DNA of 64,000 nucleotides, taken from assembly GCA_014652975.1 (NCBI GenBank), contig BMZV01000001.1, positions 1,039,320-1,103,319 of the forward strand, in the 5' to 3' direction. The notes below the pieces were generated by a model. The model was not told the origin of the DNA and made no database searches. It worked only from the letters and a program-made list of their open reading frames with translations. The DNA comes from Kocuria marina. Its GTDB lineage: Bacteria > Actinomycetota > Actinomycetes > Actinomycetales > Micrococcaceae. The position numbers were made by a program, and so were the translations under genes. This document shows positions 55,562 to 63,953 of the stretch, piece by piece. Numbering within the stretch: the stretch's first letter is position 1; every line of letters begins with the position of its first letter.

Positions 55562-55777
55562 CTAGCCGCCCTGGTCACAGTCCCAAGTCACTTCCCTGCC
55601 GTCGCTGTCCACGAAGACGAAGTAGTACTCCGTCTCTCGTGCGATCTGCTCGCGAGCCGCCTGACGCGCAGCCTCTCGGCCTCTGACGGCCTCCTTGTAG
55701 GCCTCTCGGACCTGATGATCGAACGGCGTCTCAACTAGGTAATCCGTCTCAGCCATGGAGTTGGTTTGAGGTGTCAT
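55562..55777 (-). CDS. Small charged protein of unknown function
   Basis: 71 residues. A helical, Arg/Glu/Ala-rich middle (QVREAYKEAVRGREAARQAA) followed by a short beta-like end (EYYFVFVDSDGREVTWDCDQ). No signal or membrane segment. ATG 55777 follows GAAGGTAAATC and a perfect hairpin follows the stop, which supports a real gene. It reads toward the STAND gene, 95 bp downstream of the membrane protein gene on the same strand. Confidence 0.55.
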   Translation of the reverse strand: MTPQTNSMAETDYLVETPFDHQVREAYKEAVRGREAARQAAREQIARETEYYFVFVDSDGREVTWDCDQGG

Positions 55778-55872
55778 GATTTACCTTCTTTGAGGGTCTC
55801 AGGGTGAACCCTGTGTTGCCAGTCTAGGACGTAGGTGATAGCGGCACCAGGGGGGTGCCATGCTTGTGGATC

Positions 55873-56826
55873 TCAGCTCTCAGGCAGTCTCGCAGGCGTC
55901 GCCTCAGGGTCATCCAGTAGCGTTTCGGCCATGGCGAGGATGCCTCCGACAACGCGAAGGAAGGACGGACTAGCCTCGTTGAGCCCGTTCGGGTCATCAG
56001 AGTTCGCCGACAGCATGCCGTAGGCCACCCCTCGAGACTTCACCGTTACGGACGAGTAGCAAATGTAACCCCGCCCAGCCCTGCGCTCCCATCCGCACTC
56101 CCGTTCATGCTCTCCGACGTTCTTGCAGAACTCGTCACCACCTCGAAGGACCCGGTCGATGATTGCATCGTTCTCAGCGGAACCTGGAGTAATTTTTAGC
56201 CGGGAAACGGTCGCAGTCTTCTCTACGACCTCCAAGAACTTATCTCCACCAGACAGAGTCTTGAGCCGATAGAAGTTCACACGGACCGTTCCGTCGCGGT
56301 TGGTGTTACGTTCCAGGTATGCCTGAGCCTGACCTAACGCTGTAGCAGCCAATGACTCAAATGCCCGCAGCCGCGCGTCCTGTCCTTTTTGGGTTGTCTT
56401 CGACTCCTTGCTGGCCACATCAGCTAACGTGTTGAGCTTTTCGATGGTACTTAGCAACGCTCTGTCGAAGGCCTGGATCTCTGACGCTCTGGCTTCAGCG
56501 CGAAACTGCGAAACGAGTCTCCGTGCCTGATCTTTAACCCGCTGAATCTCGGCCCGGGCCTTGTCTTGAGCAGCCGCGACATCGGTGGCAGCTTGATCAC
56601 GCGTAGCTTGCAGCTGACCTGGCACTTGGGCGGTGGTATGAGCCTGAAACCCCGTGCCTACTACAGTAAGCAGAGCAGCAAATCCGACGCCTACATACCC
56701 AAGCACGGGCCACGACTGTCCCTGAACGATCGGGGGAATGACGGTCAGCCCAATGGCCCCGACACCAGCCAGGATCGCGGTCCAGTAATTATCTAAGAGC
56801 CGTCCTGTTTTCTCTCCGAGGGCCAT
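55873..56826 (-). CDS. Membrane protein with coiled coil and GAF-like C-terminal domain, unknown function
   Basis: 317 residues. Two N-terminal helices (WTAILAGVGAIGLTVIPPIV and WPVLGYVGVGFAALLTVVGT), then a long helix/coiled coil (about 70-180: DQAATDVAAAQDKARAEIQR), then a compact domain (VRVNFYRLKTLSGGDKFLEV, RAGRGYICYSSVTVKSRGVA, GGILAMAETLL) that looks like a GAF-type sensor with three clustered Cys. Such membrane-anchored sensor or effector layouts are common near defence genes; whether it works with the STAND protein is unknown. I recognise no named family. Confidence 0.6.
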   Translation of the reverse strand: MALGEKTGRLLDNYWTAILAGVGAIGLTVIPPIVQGQSWPVLGYVGVGFAALLTVVGTGFQAHTTAQVPGQLQATRDQAATDVAAAQDKARAEIQRVKDQARRLVSQFRAEARASEIQAFDRALLSTIEKLNTLADVASKESKTTQKGQDARLRAFESLAATALGQAQAYLERNTNRDGTVRVNFYRLKTLSGGDKFLEVVEKTATVSRLKITPGSAENDAIIDRVLRGGDEFCKNVGEHERECGWERRAGRGYICYSSVTVKSRGVAYGMLSANSDDPNGLNEASPSFLRVVGGILAMAETLLDDPEATPARLPES

Positions 56827-56883
56827 GCTCCCAAAGTGTACGTACTTCCAAAGCTGTCCACGTCGCCGACATCGATGCGCCTA

Positions 56884-58265
56884 GGGACTGTCCGATAAAC
56901 GGTGTGTGGGGCCCGGCGGTTCTCATCAGTGAGTGGTTCTCTCGAACCGTCCGGCGAAGGTGATCGCGAACGCGTTCAGCGCCGGCTTCCACCTCATCAC
57001 CCAGCGTGCTCTACCGCCACCGCTCGGATCAAGAGATCTGGTGACGAGGTAGAGGCACTTCAGCGCAGCAGCCTCATTCGGGAAGTGCCCGCGCGCCCAC
57101 ACCGCCCGCCGGTAACGGGCGTTGATCGACTCGATCGCGTTCGTCGTGCAGATCACCCGGCGGATCTCCACGTCGTACTCCAGGAACGGCATGAATTCCG
57201 CCCAGGAGCTCTCCCACAGCTGCACGATCGCCGGATACCGCTGGCCCCACTCGGCTTTGAACTCGGTGAACCGGTCCTTCGCCGCGGCCTCGGACGGGGC
57301 CGTGTAGACCGGCTTGAGCGCCTTGACGATCCCGTCGCGGTGTTGGCGGCCGGCGTAGCGGAAGCTGTTGCGGATCAGGTGCACGATGCACTGCTGAACC
57401 ACCGTCTGCGTCCAGGTGGTGTTGATCGCCTCCGGCAGGCCCTTGAGTCCGTCACAGACGGCGATGAGCACGTCCTCGACGCCCCGATTCTTCAGCTCGG
57501 AGAAGACCTGCAGCCAGAACCGGGCGCCCTCGGCGCCGTCACCGGCCCAGATCCCGAGGATGTCGCGTTCCCCGTGCACGGTGACGCCCATGACGACGTA
57601 GAACGGGGTGTTGCGCACCTGCCCGTCGCGGACTTTGACCACGATCGCGTCGACGAAGAGCACCGGGTAGAGCGGGTCCAGGGGGCGCGAAGACCACTCG
57701 GCCAGCTCGCCGGCGACCTTCTCGGTAATCCGGCTGATGGTGTCCTTGGAGACCCTGGCCCCGTAGACCTCCTCGAAGTGCGCCGCGATCTCCCCGGTGG
57801 TCAGCCCGCGGGCCGACAGGGAGAGGACGATCTGATCGATCCCGTCCAGGCGCCGCTTGCGCTTGGGCACGATCACCGGCTCGAAGGACCCGTCCCGGCC
57901 CCGAGGCACCTCGATCTCGACGGGGCCGATCTCGGTCAGCACGGTCTTCACTCGGGTCCCGTTGCGCATGTTGGCCGCGATCGGGGTCTGCCCGTGGTCG
58001 TGGCCCAGGTGTTCGGTCAGTTCGGCTTCCAGGGCGGTTTCCAGGACGTTCTTCATCAGCTGGTTCAGCAGCCCGCCCGGGCCGACCAGACTCACGCCTT
58101 GCTCCTTCGCCTGGGCCAGCAGCCGCTCGACGAGGTCCTTCTGATCGATGATCTCTCCCGTCACGGGATCGATCATCTCCTCTGTCCTGTCTGTCGTGAA
58201 GTCGGTCACGGCCGTCTCCTTTCGGATCAGGCCGGACCCTCACACACCGTTTTTCTTACAGTCCC
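56884..58265 (-). mobile_element. IS256-family insertion sequence
   Basis: Terminal inverted repeats: GGGACTGTCCGATAAACGGT at 56884 and, on the opposite strand ending at 58265, GGGACTGTAAGAAAAACGGT; both continue GTGTG. They flank one transposase gene. Flanking bases (GCGCCTA left, CCACAACC right) show no target duplication, so the flanks may have recombined since insertion. Confidence 0.85.
56926..58209 (-). CDS. IS256-family transposase
   Basis: 427 residues, apparently intact. DDE catalytic residues sit in YPVLFVDAIVVKVRDG, VLIAVCDGLKGLPEAI and RRVICTTNAIESINARYRRA; GGLLNQLMKNVLETALEAEL near the N-terminus is family-typical. GTG 58209 follows AAGGAGACGGCC. Same strand as the two genes downstream, so it could influence their expression. 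Confidence 0.9.
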   Translation of the reverse strand: MTDFTTDRTEEMIDPVTGEIIDQKDLVERLLAQAKEQGVSLVGPGGLLNQLMKNVLETALEAELTEHLGHDHGQTPIAANMRNGTRVKTVLTEIGPVEIEVPRGRDGSFEPVIVPKRKRRLDGIDQIVLSLSARGLTTGEIAAHFEEVYGARVSKDTISRITEKVAGELAEWSSRPLDPLYPVLFVDAIVVKVRDGQVRNTPFYVVMGVTVHGERDILGIWAGDGAEGARFWLQVFSELKNRGVEDVLIAVCDGLKGLPEAINTTWTQTVVQQCIVHLIRNSFRYAGRQHRDGIVKALKPVYTAPSEAAAKDRFTEFKAEWGQRYPAIVQLWESSWAEFMPFLEYDVEIRRVICTTNAIESINARYRRAVWARGHFPNEAAALKCLYLVTRSLDPSGGGRARWVMRWKPALNAFAITFAGRFERTTH

Positions 58266-58282
58266 CCACAACCGTGCCCTTT

Positions 58283-58352
58283 TGTCTCATTTGCCTGTCT
58301 CATTTGCTATCGTCTCAACAAACCGAAAACAGTCGAGTTATTGAGACGAGGA
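58283..58352 (+). promoter_or_regulatory. res-like repeats upstream of resolvase 3
   Basis: TGTCTCATTTGC occurs twice in tandem (58283-58294, 58296-58307), then CGTCTCAACA (58311) and the inverted TTGAGACGAGG (58342). Arrayed TGTCTCA/TGAGACG arms resemble resolvase binding sites and overlap the resolvase promoter. Confidence 0.5.
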
Positions 58353-58356
58353 CCGG

Positions 58357-58932
58357 ATGGCAAGCCTGGGATACGCGCGCGTGAGCACTGTCGAGCAGAA
58401 CGCGGACCTACAGACCCGCGCCCTGAAGGACGCGGGATGCCAGAAGGTCTACACCGACCATGGGGTCAGTGGGACCAAGGCCAAGCGCCCCCAGCTCGAC
58501 AAGCTGCTCGAGCACGCCCGCGCCGGGGACGAGGTCGTGGTGTGGAAACTCGACCGGCTGGGACGCAACACCCGTCAGCTGCTTGAGCTGATCGACCGGC
58601 TCGAGTCCCAGGGCATCAACTTCCGGTCCCTTACCGAGGGGATCGCAACCACCGGGCCGATGGGCAAGGCAATGCTCACAGTGATGTCCGCTTTCGCGCA
58701 GCTCGAACGCGACCAACTTGCCGAACGCACCAAGGCCGGGTTGGCCGCGGCCGCGGCCCGCGGCCGTAGAGGTGGTCGGCCGGCAGTCACCCCAGAGACG
58801 GAAAGGGTTCGCCAGGCTGGCCAGTACCGGCATGCGGGACTCACGCCGCCGGAGATCGCCAAGCTGCTCGGGGTCAGCCGGGCTACTGTATACCGCTACC
58901 TCGCTTTGGCATCCGGTGAGGCCAGCGGGTAA
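58357..58932 (+). CDS. Serine resolvase 3 (Tn3-family type)
   Basis: 191 residues. Catalytic serine in LGYARVSTVEQNADLQ, then VVVWKLDRLGRNTRQLLELI, GPMGKAMLTVMSAFAQLERD and a C-terminal helix-turn-helix (PPEIAKLLGVSRATVYRYLA). It belongs to a different branch from resolvases 1 and 2. ATG 58357 after ACGAGG. It starts 91 bp past the IS256 end; no Tn3-type transposase is present. Confidence 0.9.
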   Translation: MASLGYARVSTVEQNADLQTRALKDAGCQKVYTDHGVSGTKAKRPQLDKLLEHARAGDEVVVWKLDRLGRNTRQLLELIDRLESQGINFRSLTEGIATTGPMGKAMLTVMSAFAQLERDQLAERTKAGLAAAAARGRRGGRPAVTPETERVRQAGQYRHAGLTPPEIAKLLGVSRATVYRYLALASGEASG

Positions 58933-59072
58933 GTCCATCTGGTAGACGCCGTTGCCCCTTGTCCTGCCCCCTGGGGCGTTCACGACGTCGTCGCGGAACT
59001 CCTGGGGATGGGGCTTGGGCGCGGTGTTCATTCTTCTAGCGATGCCTCACAGCGTCACAGATCAGATGTCAC

Positions 59073-59453
59073 CTATTCGTGCAGCAGTCCCAAGGGCTGT
59101 ATAGAACGTCTGGCGGCCTTGAACCGCGCAGCCACTTCGGTTTTGGGGATCCCCATGTCGACCATGGCCCGCGCCTGCTCTACGTCGTCTGCCGACAGCT
59201 TGGGAGTCTGCGCATACTTCCCGCTAGCCTTCGCGATCGCTATCCCCTCAGCCTGCCGCTCTTTGATCCTGCGCCGCTCAAACTCCGCGAAGGCCGCAAG
59301 GATTCCCAGCATCAACGAATCTAGTGGAGACGCGCCGTGGCAGTCCACGGTGATCCGCTCCGAAACGAACCCGACCGCTGCACCCTTCTGGGCGATCTCC
59401 TCCACCAGGTTGTAGAGATCCCGCGTATCGCGGCCGTCCAAGCCACGGACGGA
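59073..59453 (-). pseudogene. Truncated serine recombinase (C-terminal part)
   Basis: About 125 residues remain: RDTRDLYNLVEEIAQKGAAV, GFVSERITVDCHGASPLDSL, MLGILAAFAEFERRRIKERQ and a helix-turn-helix (KLSADDVEQARAMVDMGIPK). The N-terminal catalytic Ser region is missing; upstream text (59454-59537) reads as an unrelated scrap (YIYATTEKGAKTLRAELDAA) in another frame. A fourth recombinase trace in this element. Confidence 0.7.
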
Positions 59454-59622
59454 TCGGCGGTCTGCGCGGCATCCAGCTCCGCGCGGAGGGTTTTGGCACC
59501 CTTCTCCGTGGTGGCGTAGATGTAGGCGGTGCGGCACTGGTATGAGGCGCCCCGCTCGGGGCGCTCATGAAGTGTCTCCGTGATCTCGGGAACGAATCAT
59601 CTCTTCTCCGGCCTGCGACACG

Positions 59623-59654
59623 AGGAGCCCGGGACCGACCGGCCCCGGGCTCTT
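59623..59654. terminator. Hairpin after the 77-residue gene
   Basis: GAGCCCGGG (59625-59633) pairs with CCCGGGCTC (59644-59652), just beyond the stop of the minus-strand small gene. Confidence 0.6.
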
Positions 59655-59676
59655 CCTGCGCTAGTGACTTAGGGAG

Positions 59677-59910
59677 TCACTTCTTCATGGTCAAAGACTT
59701 CTGCTCTTCCAGCCGCAGGGCGATCCCGACAGCCAGGAAGGTCGGTGCCCACTGGCCGACGAAGATGCCCCAGCGGTCGGACTGTGCCCGTGAGTCATCG
59801 GGCTTGCCACGCGAGGCGAGCCAGGACGCGAACGTCATCCCGGTGGAGCCGAAACCGGCCGCGTAGGCGTACTCGGACTTGATTCCCATGCTGTGAAGCC
59901 ACTTGATCAT
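59677..59910 (-). CDS. Small protein with one hydrophobic segment, unknown function
   Basis: 77 residues: MIKWLHSMGIKSEYAYAAGF, a hydrophobic stretch (GIFVGQWAPTFLAVGIALRL) and a charged end EEQKSLTMKK. Located 105 bp downstream of the Mn catalase gene on the same strand and followed by a terminator, so it may share the catalase transcript. Start ATG 59910 after GAAGGCTGCA; an internal Met at residue 8 is possible. Confidence 0.5.
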   Translation of the reverse strand: MIKWLHSMGIKSEYAYAAGFGSTGMTFASWLASRGKPDDSRAQSDRWGIFVGQWAPTFLAVGIALRLEEQKSLTMKK

Positions 59911-60014
59911 TGCAGCCTTCAGAGGTTGTAGATGTGTTGATACATGCGGGGTGGGTGAACGCGAGGGTATCAGCCGGATGCGACCGGGGACACCGTCGAA
60001 GGTCGCCCGCGGGC

Positions 60015-60896
60015 CTATTCCTTGTTGAGTTTGTCCTGAATGGTTCCAGCGGCCTTCTCGACGATGTTCGGCAGCTCCGTGGTGCCGTAGAACCGGGCAT
60101 CGGGATGGGTGGGAGGCGGCATCGGCACTCCCGGCATCGGCTCGGGCTGATAGGAGAACTCGGCCTTGCCGTCCGGGGTCGGGCCCGAGGCCCACGATCC
60201 CTGCTCCATCGCCTCCCCGTCCGAGAAGTTGTAGGCGGTGTAGGCGTGCTCGCTGGCCTCCTTGGACTGTGGGAAGTTGCTCGGCACCGGCATCTCCTCC
60301 AGACCGTCCGCCTGCAACTCACGTACCGCCGCGACCCACTGGTTCTGGTGCATGGTGTCCCGGGCCAGCAGGAAGGACAACAGGTCCCGGATCCCCGGAT
60401 CGTCGGTCATGTGATACAGCCGCGCCACCTGGGTCCGGCCCTGCATCTCCGCATTCACGTTCGAGGTCATGTCCGCCAGCAGGTTGCCGCTGGCGGTGAC
60501 ATACCCGGCAGTCCACGGATTGCCCATGCTGTCCACCGGCCGCGCCCCGGCACCGGAGACGATCGCCTGCTGCATATCCGTCCCGCCGATCACCGCGGCC
60601 ACGGCCGGATCATCCTGGACGGCATCCTCGGTGATACCCAACGGCGCCTTCTCCAGCAGCTGGGCCACCATGGTGGCCAGCATCTCCACGTGGCCGAACT
60701 CCTCCGCCGCCGTGCTGAACAACAGGTCACGGTACTTGCCGGGAATGTGCGCGTTCCACGCCTGGAAGCTGTACTGCATCGCCACCGTGATCTCCCCATA
60801 CTGGCCCCCGATCACCTCCTGAAGCTTGCGCGCATACACCGCATCAGGCTTCTCCGGTCTGGAGTTGTACTGGAGCTTCTGCTGATGAATGAACAT
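60015..60896 (-). CDS. Manganese catalase
   Basis: 293 residues. Dinuclear Mn ligands are at the positions expected from the Lactobacillus enzyme: E35 (GGQYGEITVAMQY), E66 and H69 (AAEEFGHVEM), and later a His in TMHQNQWVAAVRE. PDARFYGTTELPNIVEKAAG near the end is family-typical. It disproportionates hydrogen peroxide in the cytoplasm. ATG 60896 follows AAGGAGACGCAGT. Divergent from the permease. Confidence 0.9.
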   Translation of the reverse strand: MFIHQQKLQYNSRPEKPDAVYARKLQEVIGGQYGEITVAMQYSFQAWNAHIPGKYRDLLFSTAAEEFGHVEMLATMVAQLLEKAPLGITEDAVQDDPAVAAVIGGTDMQQAIVSGAGARPVDSMGNPWTAGYVTASGNLLADMTSNVNAEMQGRTQVARLYHMTDDPGIRDLLSFLLARDTMHQNQWVAAVRELQADGLEEMPVPSNFPQSKEASEHAYTAYNFSDGEAMEQGSWASGPTPDGKAEFSYQPEPMPGVPMPPPTHPDARFYGTTELPNIVEKAAGTIQDKLNKE

Positions 60897-61291
60897 ACTG
60901 CGTCTCCTTCTCTAGGCGGGCAGGGTGTTCCCTCCCCGCGTATCGGCCTGACTCGACTCACGGTAACTGCCGCACTGCCTCACCCCAAGGGCTAACCAAC
61001 TGCAGTATTTCCCCGTCTGAGCCGACTCTGTGTCGGAGTCGACTCCAACAGTGGGGCGAGCCGGGCGACTCCGAATCCATCGACGGACCCGACGTCTGGT
61101 CGACATAACTGGCCGGCGGGGTAGAGATGTTCGTATCCACCATCGTCCTGGGCAGCTAATCCATACCCTGGTGCAGAACGGTGGTGCCGAGGATCTCGAG
61201 CGTCCAGTCAGGACTCAACTCTTCTGCTGGTATCGGAGCGGGTCTGAGCAAACTGAGTACCCCGGCGGCCAGCCGGGTCTACTGTTGCTTC
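60897..61291. promoter_or_regulatory. Divergent catalase/permease intergenic region
   Basis: 395 bp without a convincing gene. It holds the perfect 12-bp palindrome GGAGTCGACTCC (61035-61046) with extra GACTC/GAGTC copies around it, and a hairpin-like CCCGGCGGCCAGCCGGG just before the permease start. No clear promoter boxes. Confidence 0.35.
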
Positions 61292-62608
61292 ATGTTATCA
61301 ACCTCTACCAGCGCCCAAGGGCGGGGTCTGCGCCGTACGGTCACCACTGCGGGCCTGTTCCTGTTCATCCTCGGTGACGTGCTCGGTGCCGGCGTGTACG
61401 TATTGGCCGGTGAGATCGCCGGGATCGCGGGAGGCGCCGTCTGGGTGCCGCTCGTGGTGGCCCTCGTTCTCGCGTTGCTCACCGCCGGTTCCTATGCCGA
61501 ACTCGCCACCAAGTATCCGAGGGCCGGCGGGTCATCCCATTACGCCACCCGGGCCTTCGGTCCGTTCGTCGGCTTCCTGGTGGGGTTCTGCATGCTCTCG
61601 GCGGGCATCATCTCAGTGGGGGCGCTGGCCCTGGGCTTCGCAGGTGACTACCTGACAGAGTTCATCACCCTCCCCACAACCTTGGTCGTGGTCGTTTTCC
61701 TGGGTCTGCTCGCAGCACTGAACGCGCGGGGCATCTCGGAGTCGATGGGCGCCAACCGGGTGGCCACGATCATCGAGGTCTCCGGCCTGCTCCTGGTCAT
61801 TGTCCTCGGCGCGATCGTGGTGGCCCGGGGTGACGGCGACCTTAGTCGGTTGACCGAGCTGGGGACATCTGAGAACGGCCCACTCGCCGCCGTCTTCGCC
61901 GGTTCCGTGCTGGCCTTCTATTCCTATGTGGGCTTCGAGACCAGTGTGAACATCGCCGAGGAGACCAAGGATCCGGCCCGGTCCTACCCCCGGGCGCTTT
62001 TCGGCGCTCTCATCATCGCCGGCGTTGTCTACGCACTGGTGGGGGTCGCGGCCTCGGCGGTCGTCCCGACGGCTGACCTGGCCGAGAGCAGCGCTCCTCT
62101 GCTGCAGGTCGTCACCGCCGCGGGCATCATCCCTCCGGTGGTCTTCAGCCTCATAGCCCTGGTGGCAGTGGCCAACGGCGCCCTGCTGACCGGCATCATG
62201 TCCTCCCGCCTGGCCTACGGCATGGCCCGCGACGGGCTTCTGCCAGCAGGGCTGGCCCGGCTACTGCCCCGCCGTCGGACACCGTGGGTGGCCATCATCG
62301 TCACCACCGGCCTCTCCCTGGTTCTCTCCCTCACTGGGACGCTCGAGATTCTCGCCAGCACCATGGTCCTGCTGCTGCTCGTGGTGTTTGCCGCGGTCAA
62401 CACCGCCGTCCTGGTGCTGCGCCGCGATGCCGTTCAGCACCGCCATTTCCGCGTCCCGTCCTTCTTGCCGGTCGCCGGTCTCGTCTCCTGCATCGGCCTG
62501 GCCACGCAGGTCGAGGGAGAGGTCTGGCGGCTCGGCCTGCCCTTCCTCGCCGTCGCTGCCGTCCTGGCCGGCATCGCAGCCTGGCGTCATCGCCGCCGCG
62601 CCACCTGA
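61292..62608 (+). CDS. APC-family amino acid permease
   Basis: 438 residues with 12 hydrophobic helices. The first is TTAGLFLFILGDVLGAGVYV with the GAGVY substrate motif of the amino acid-polyamine-cation superfamily; AFYSYVGFETSVNIAEETKD is the conserved helix-6 loop, and SSRLAYGMARDGLLPAGLAR is also typical. Substrate not determinable; cationic amino acids are common for this subgroup. ATG 61292 chosen; no Shine-Dalgarno, possibly leaderless. The interval 62609-62797 after it holds nothing recognisable. Confidence 0.85.
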   Translation: MLSTSTSAQGRGLRRTVTTAGLFLFILGDVLGAGVYVLAGEIAGIAGGAVWVPLVVALVLALLTAGSYAELATKYPRAGGSSHYATRAFGPFVGFLVGFCMLSAGIISVGALALGFAGDYLTEFITLPTTLVVVVFLGLLAALNARGISESMGANRVATIIEVSGLLLVIVLGAIVVARGDGDLSRLTELGTSENGPLAAVFAGSVLAFYSYVGFETSVNIAEETKDPARSYPRALFGALIIAGVVYALVGVAASAVVPTADLAESSAPLLQVVTAAGIIPPVVFSLIALVAVANGALLTGIMSSRLAYGMARDGLLPAGLARLLPRRRTPWVAIIVTTGLSLVLSLTGTLEILASTMVLLLLVVFAAVNTAVLVLRRDAVQHRHFRVPSFLPVAGLVSCIGLATQVEGEVWRLGLPFLAVAAVLAGIAAWRHRRRAT

Positions 62609-62797
62609 CAGGGCAAAATGAAAGGGGCTAGGGTCACAATCACCCAAGTCGCCCGCAGAAGTCGGCGCCAGTAGACGGCAGTATCGTCCCCACCTTGGCA
62701 CCTGTCTTCCAGTCTTCTGGCATGGCACCGATGTATGGCGTAAGTCTGGATGCCCCCCCATGTTGCCGCTTGCAGACGAGGGGCTGTGTCAAGAGCG

Positions 62798-63385
62798 CTA
62801 CGTTGCAGCGGGTAGGTCGCGGATGCGTCGGTAGAGGGTGGCTCGGGACATGCCCAGATCGCGGGCGACCTGTGTGGCGGGCTGGCCGGACTCGACCAGG
62901 TGGGCGGCACTGCGGATCTGCGACTCGGTAAAGGTCGGGCGCCGGCCGCCGAGGTCCTGACCGGCGGCCCGTCGTTTGGCGACGGAGTCGGTGATGCGTT
63001 CGCGCTTGATCTCCAGCTCCATCTGGGCCAAGGCGGCCATCACCGTGAACACCATCGAGCCCATCGGCGTGTGAGTGTCCACGTCTCCCCCACCCAGGTT
63101 CAGCACCCGCAGCCCTGCACCTCGTTCTCTGAGGGTCTCGGCGAAGGCGAGCATGTTCTGGGTGGACCGGCCCAGCCGGTCCAGGGTGGTGATCACCAGG
63201 GTGTCCCCCTCATGCAGCGCGGCGATCGCTTTGTCGAACTTCGGCCGGGAGGCCCGGGCCCCGGACACCCCCTGATCGACGTAGAGGTCATCCCGCCGGA
63301 CCCCGGCCGCTAGCAGGTCCTCGACCTGCCGGTCGGCATCCTGCCGCCGGGTCGAGACCCGCGCATAACCGATGAGCTTTCCCAT
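62798..63385 (-). CDS. Serine resolvase/invertase 2
   Basis: 195 residues. Catalytic serine in IGYARVSTRRQDADRQ (S11), TLVITTLDRLGRSTQNMLAF, KRERITDSVAKRRAAGQDLG and helix-turn-helix ATQVARDLGMSRATLYRRIR. Nearly the same protein as resolvase 1 (38993-39586) but in opposite orientation, so the two face each other across the element. Differences are spread through both halves, so this is not a recent duplication. Confidence 0.9.
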   Translation of the reverse strand: MGKLIGYARVSTRRQDADRQVEDLLAAGVRRDDLYVDQGVSGARASRPKFDKAIAALHEGDTLVITTLDRLGRSTQNMLAFAETLRERGAGLRVLNLGGGDVDTHTPMGSMVFTVMAALAQMELEIKRERITDSVAKRRAAGQDLGGRRPTFTESQIRSAAHLVESGQPATQVARDLGMSRATLYRRIRDLPAAT

Positions 63386-63397
63386 GACGACCCCGAG

Positions 63398-63541
63398 TGT
63401 CTCGCAACCAACGATGAGTGCACAACTCTAGTCACTGGGTTACGATACATAGTTGTGAGAATCGCCGAGGGTAGAAGAAACCCGGAAATTCGCGCTTTCG
63501 TCATGCCCTCACGTAGGCGCTCACGAGACGTCTCGCATCCC
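63398..63541 (-). promoter_or_regulatory. res-like site upstream of resolvase 2, ending in the 19-bp inverted repeat
   Basis: Read on the minus strand: GGGATGCGAGACGTCTCGT (63541-63523), a central CTCACAACTATGTATCG similar to CTCGTAGCTATGTGCTT of site 1, and TTGCGAGACA (63407-63398) 12 bp before the ATG. Order and final spacing equal those upstream of resolvase 1. Confidence 0.55.
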
Positions 63542-63576
63542 TTGCTTTACGAGGCGACACTGTAAGTTCAGCTCAT

Positions 63577-63591
63577 ACTGTATAGTTCAGT
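63577..63591. promoter_or_regulatory. CmtR-like operator candidate
   Basis: ACTGTATAGTTCAGT has inverted ACTG/CAGT ends and lies directly before the ATG of the repressor gene, overlapping any -10. Confidence 0.45.
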
Positions 63592-63593
63592 GA

Positions 63594-63953
63594 ATGCTGA
63601 CTATTGCCTCTCGTGTTGACGTGATGAACCGGTTGGGCCGGGCGATGGCCGACCCCACCCGGTCGCGGATCCTGATGACCTTGCTGGAACGGTCGGCCTA
63701 CCCGGCCGAACTGGCGCGGGACTTGGGGCTGACCCGGTCGAACGTGTCGAACCACCTGGCGTGCTTGCGGGACTGCGGGATCGCGGTCGCCGTGGCCGAG
63801 GGCCGCCAGACCCGGTACGAGATCGCCGATGCACACCTGGCGCGGGCGCTGACTGCTCTGGTCGAGGTCACCCTCGCGGTGGATGAGAGTGCCCCGTGCC
63901 TGGACCCGGCCTGCTCCGTGCCCGGCTGCTACGAGAAGGGGGTGGGCGCGTGA
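63594..63953 (+). CDS. cmtR: CmtR-like Cd(II)/Pb(II)-sensing ArsR-family repressor
   Basis: 119 residues. ELARDLGLTRSNVSNHLACL, RDCG and DESAPC place cysteines at C57, C61 and C102, exactly the three metal ligands of Mycobacterium tuberculosis CmtR. Extra Cys occur at C107 and C112. It releases DNA when cadmium or lead binds. The stop overlaps the next start (GTGA), so it is cotranscribed with the exporter. Just outside the 19-bp boundary of the mobile element. Confidence 0.9.
   Translation: MLTIASRVDVMNRLGRAMADPTRSRILMTLLERSAYPAELARDLGLTRSNVSNHLACLRDCGIAVAVAEGRQTRYEIADAHLARALTALVEVTLAVDESAPCLDPACSVPGCYEKGVGA

Larger units (their letters stand above)
38859..63541. mobile_element. Putative 24.7-kb resolvase-bounded mobile element carrying arsenic resistance and a candidate defence gene
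   Basis: The ends carry the same perfect 19-bp sequence in inverted orientation (GGGATGCGAGACGTCTCGT at 38859-38877; its complement at 63523-63541). Just inside each end is a serine resolvase reading inward (about 80% identical by eye). At the left end a relaxase fragment is truncated at the first repeat base. Inside are an ars locus, a STAND-type gene, IS256, a third resolvase, catalase and permease genes. No 5-bp flanking duplication is visible (left CCCAT, right TTGCT), so the repeats may be recombination sites rather than transposon ends. Confidence 0.5.

Noticed and set aside
59454..59568. Continuation of the truncated resolvase to a full N-terminus
   Set aside because: Frames upstream give YIYATTEKGAKTLRAELDAA, unrelated to the YARVS catalytic region, so the recombinase is incomplete.
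38854..63546. Target-site duplication around the 19-bp repeats
   Set aside because: The five bases outside the left repeat (CCCAT) and right repeat (TTGCT) do not match.
63542..63593. Search for the missing half of the relaxase at the right end of the element, as expected for a simple insertion into that gene
   Set aside because: The complementary strand there contains only the cmtR promoter region and no relaxase text.
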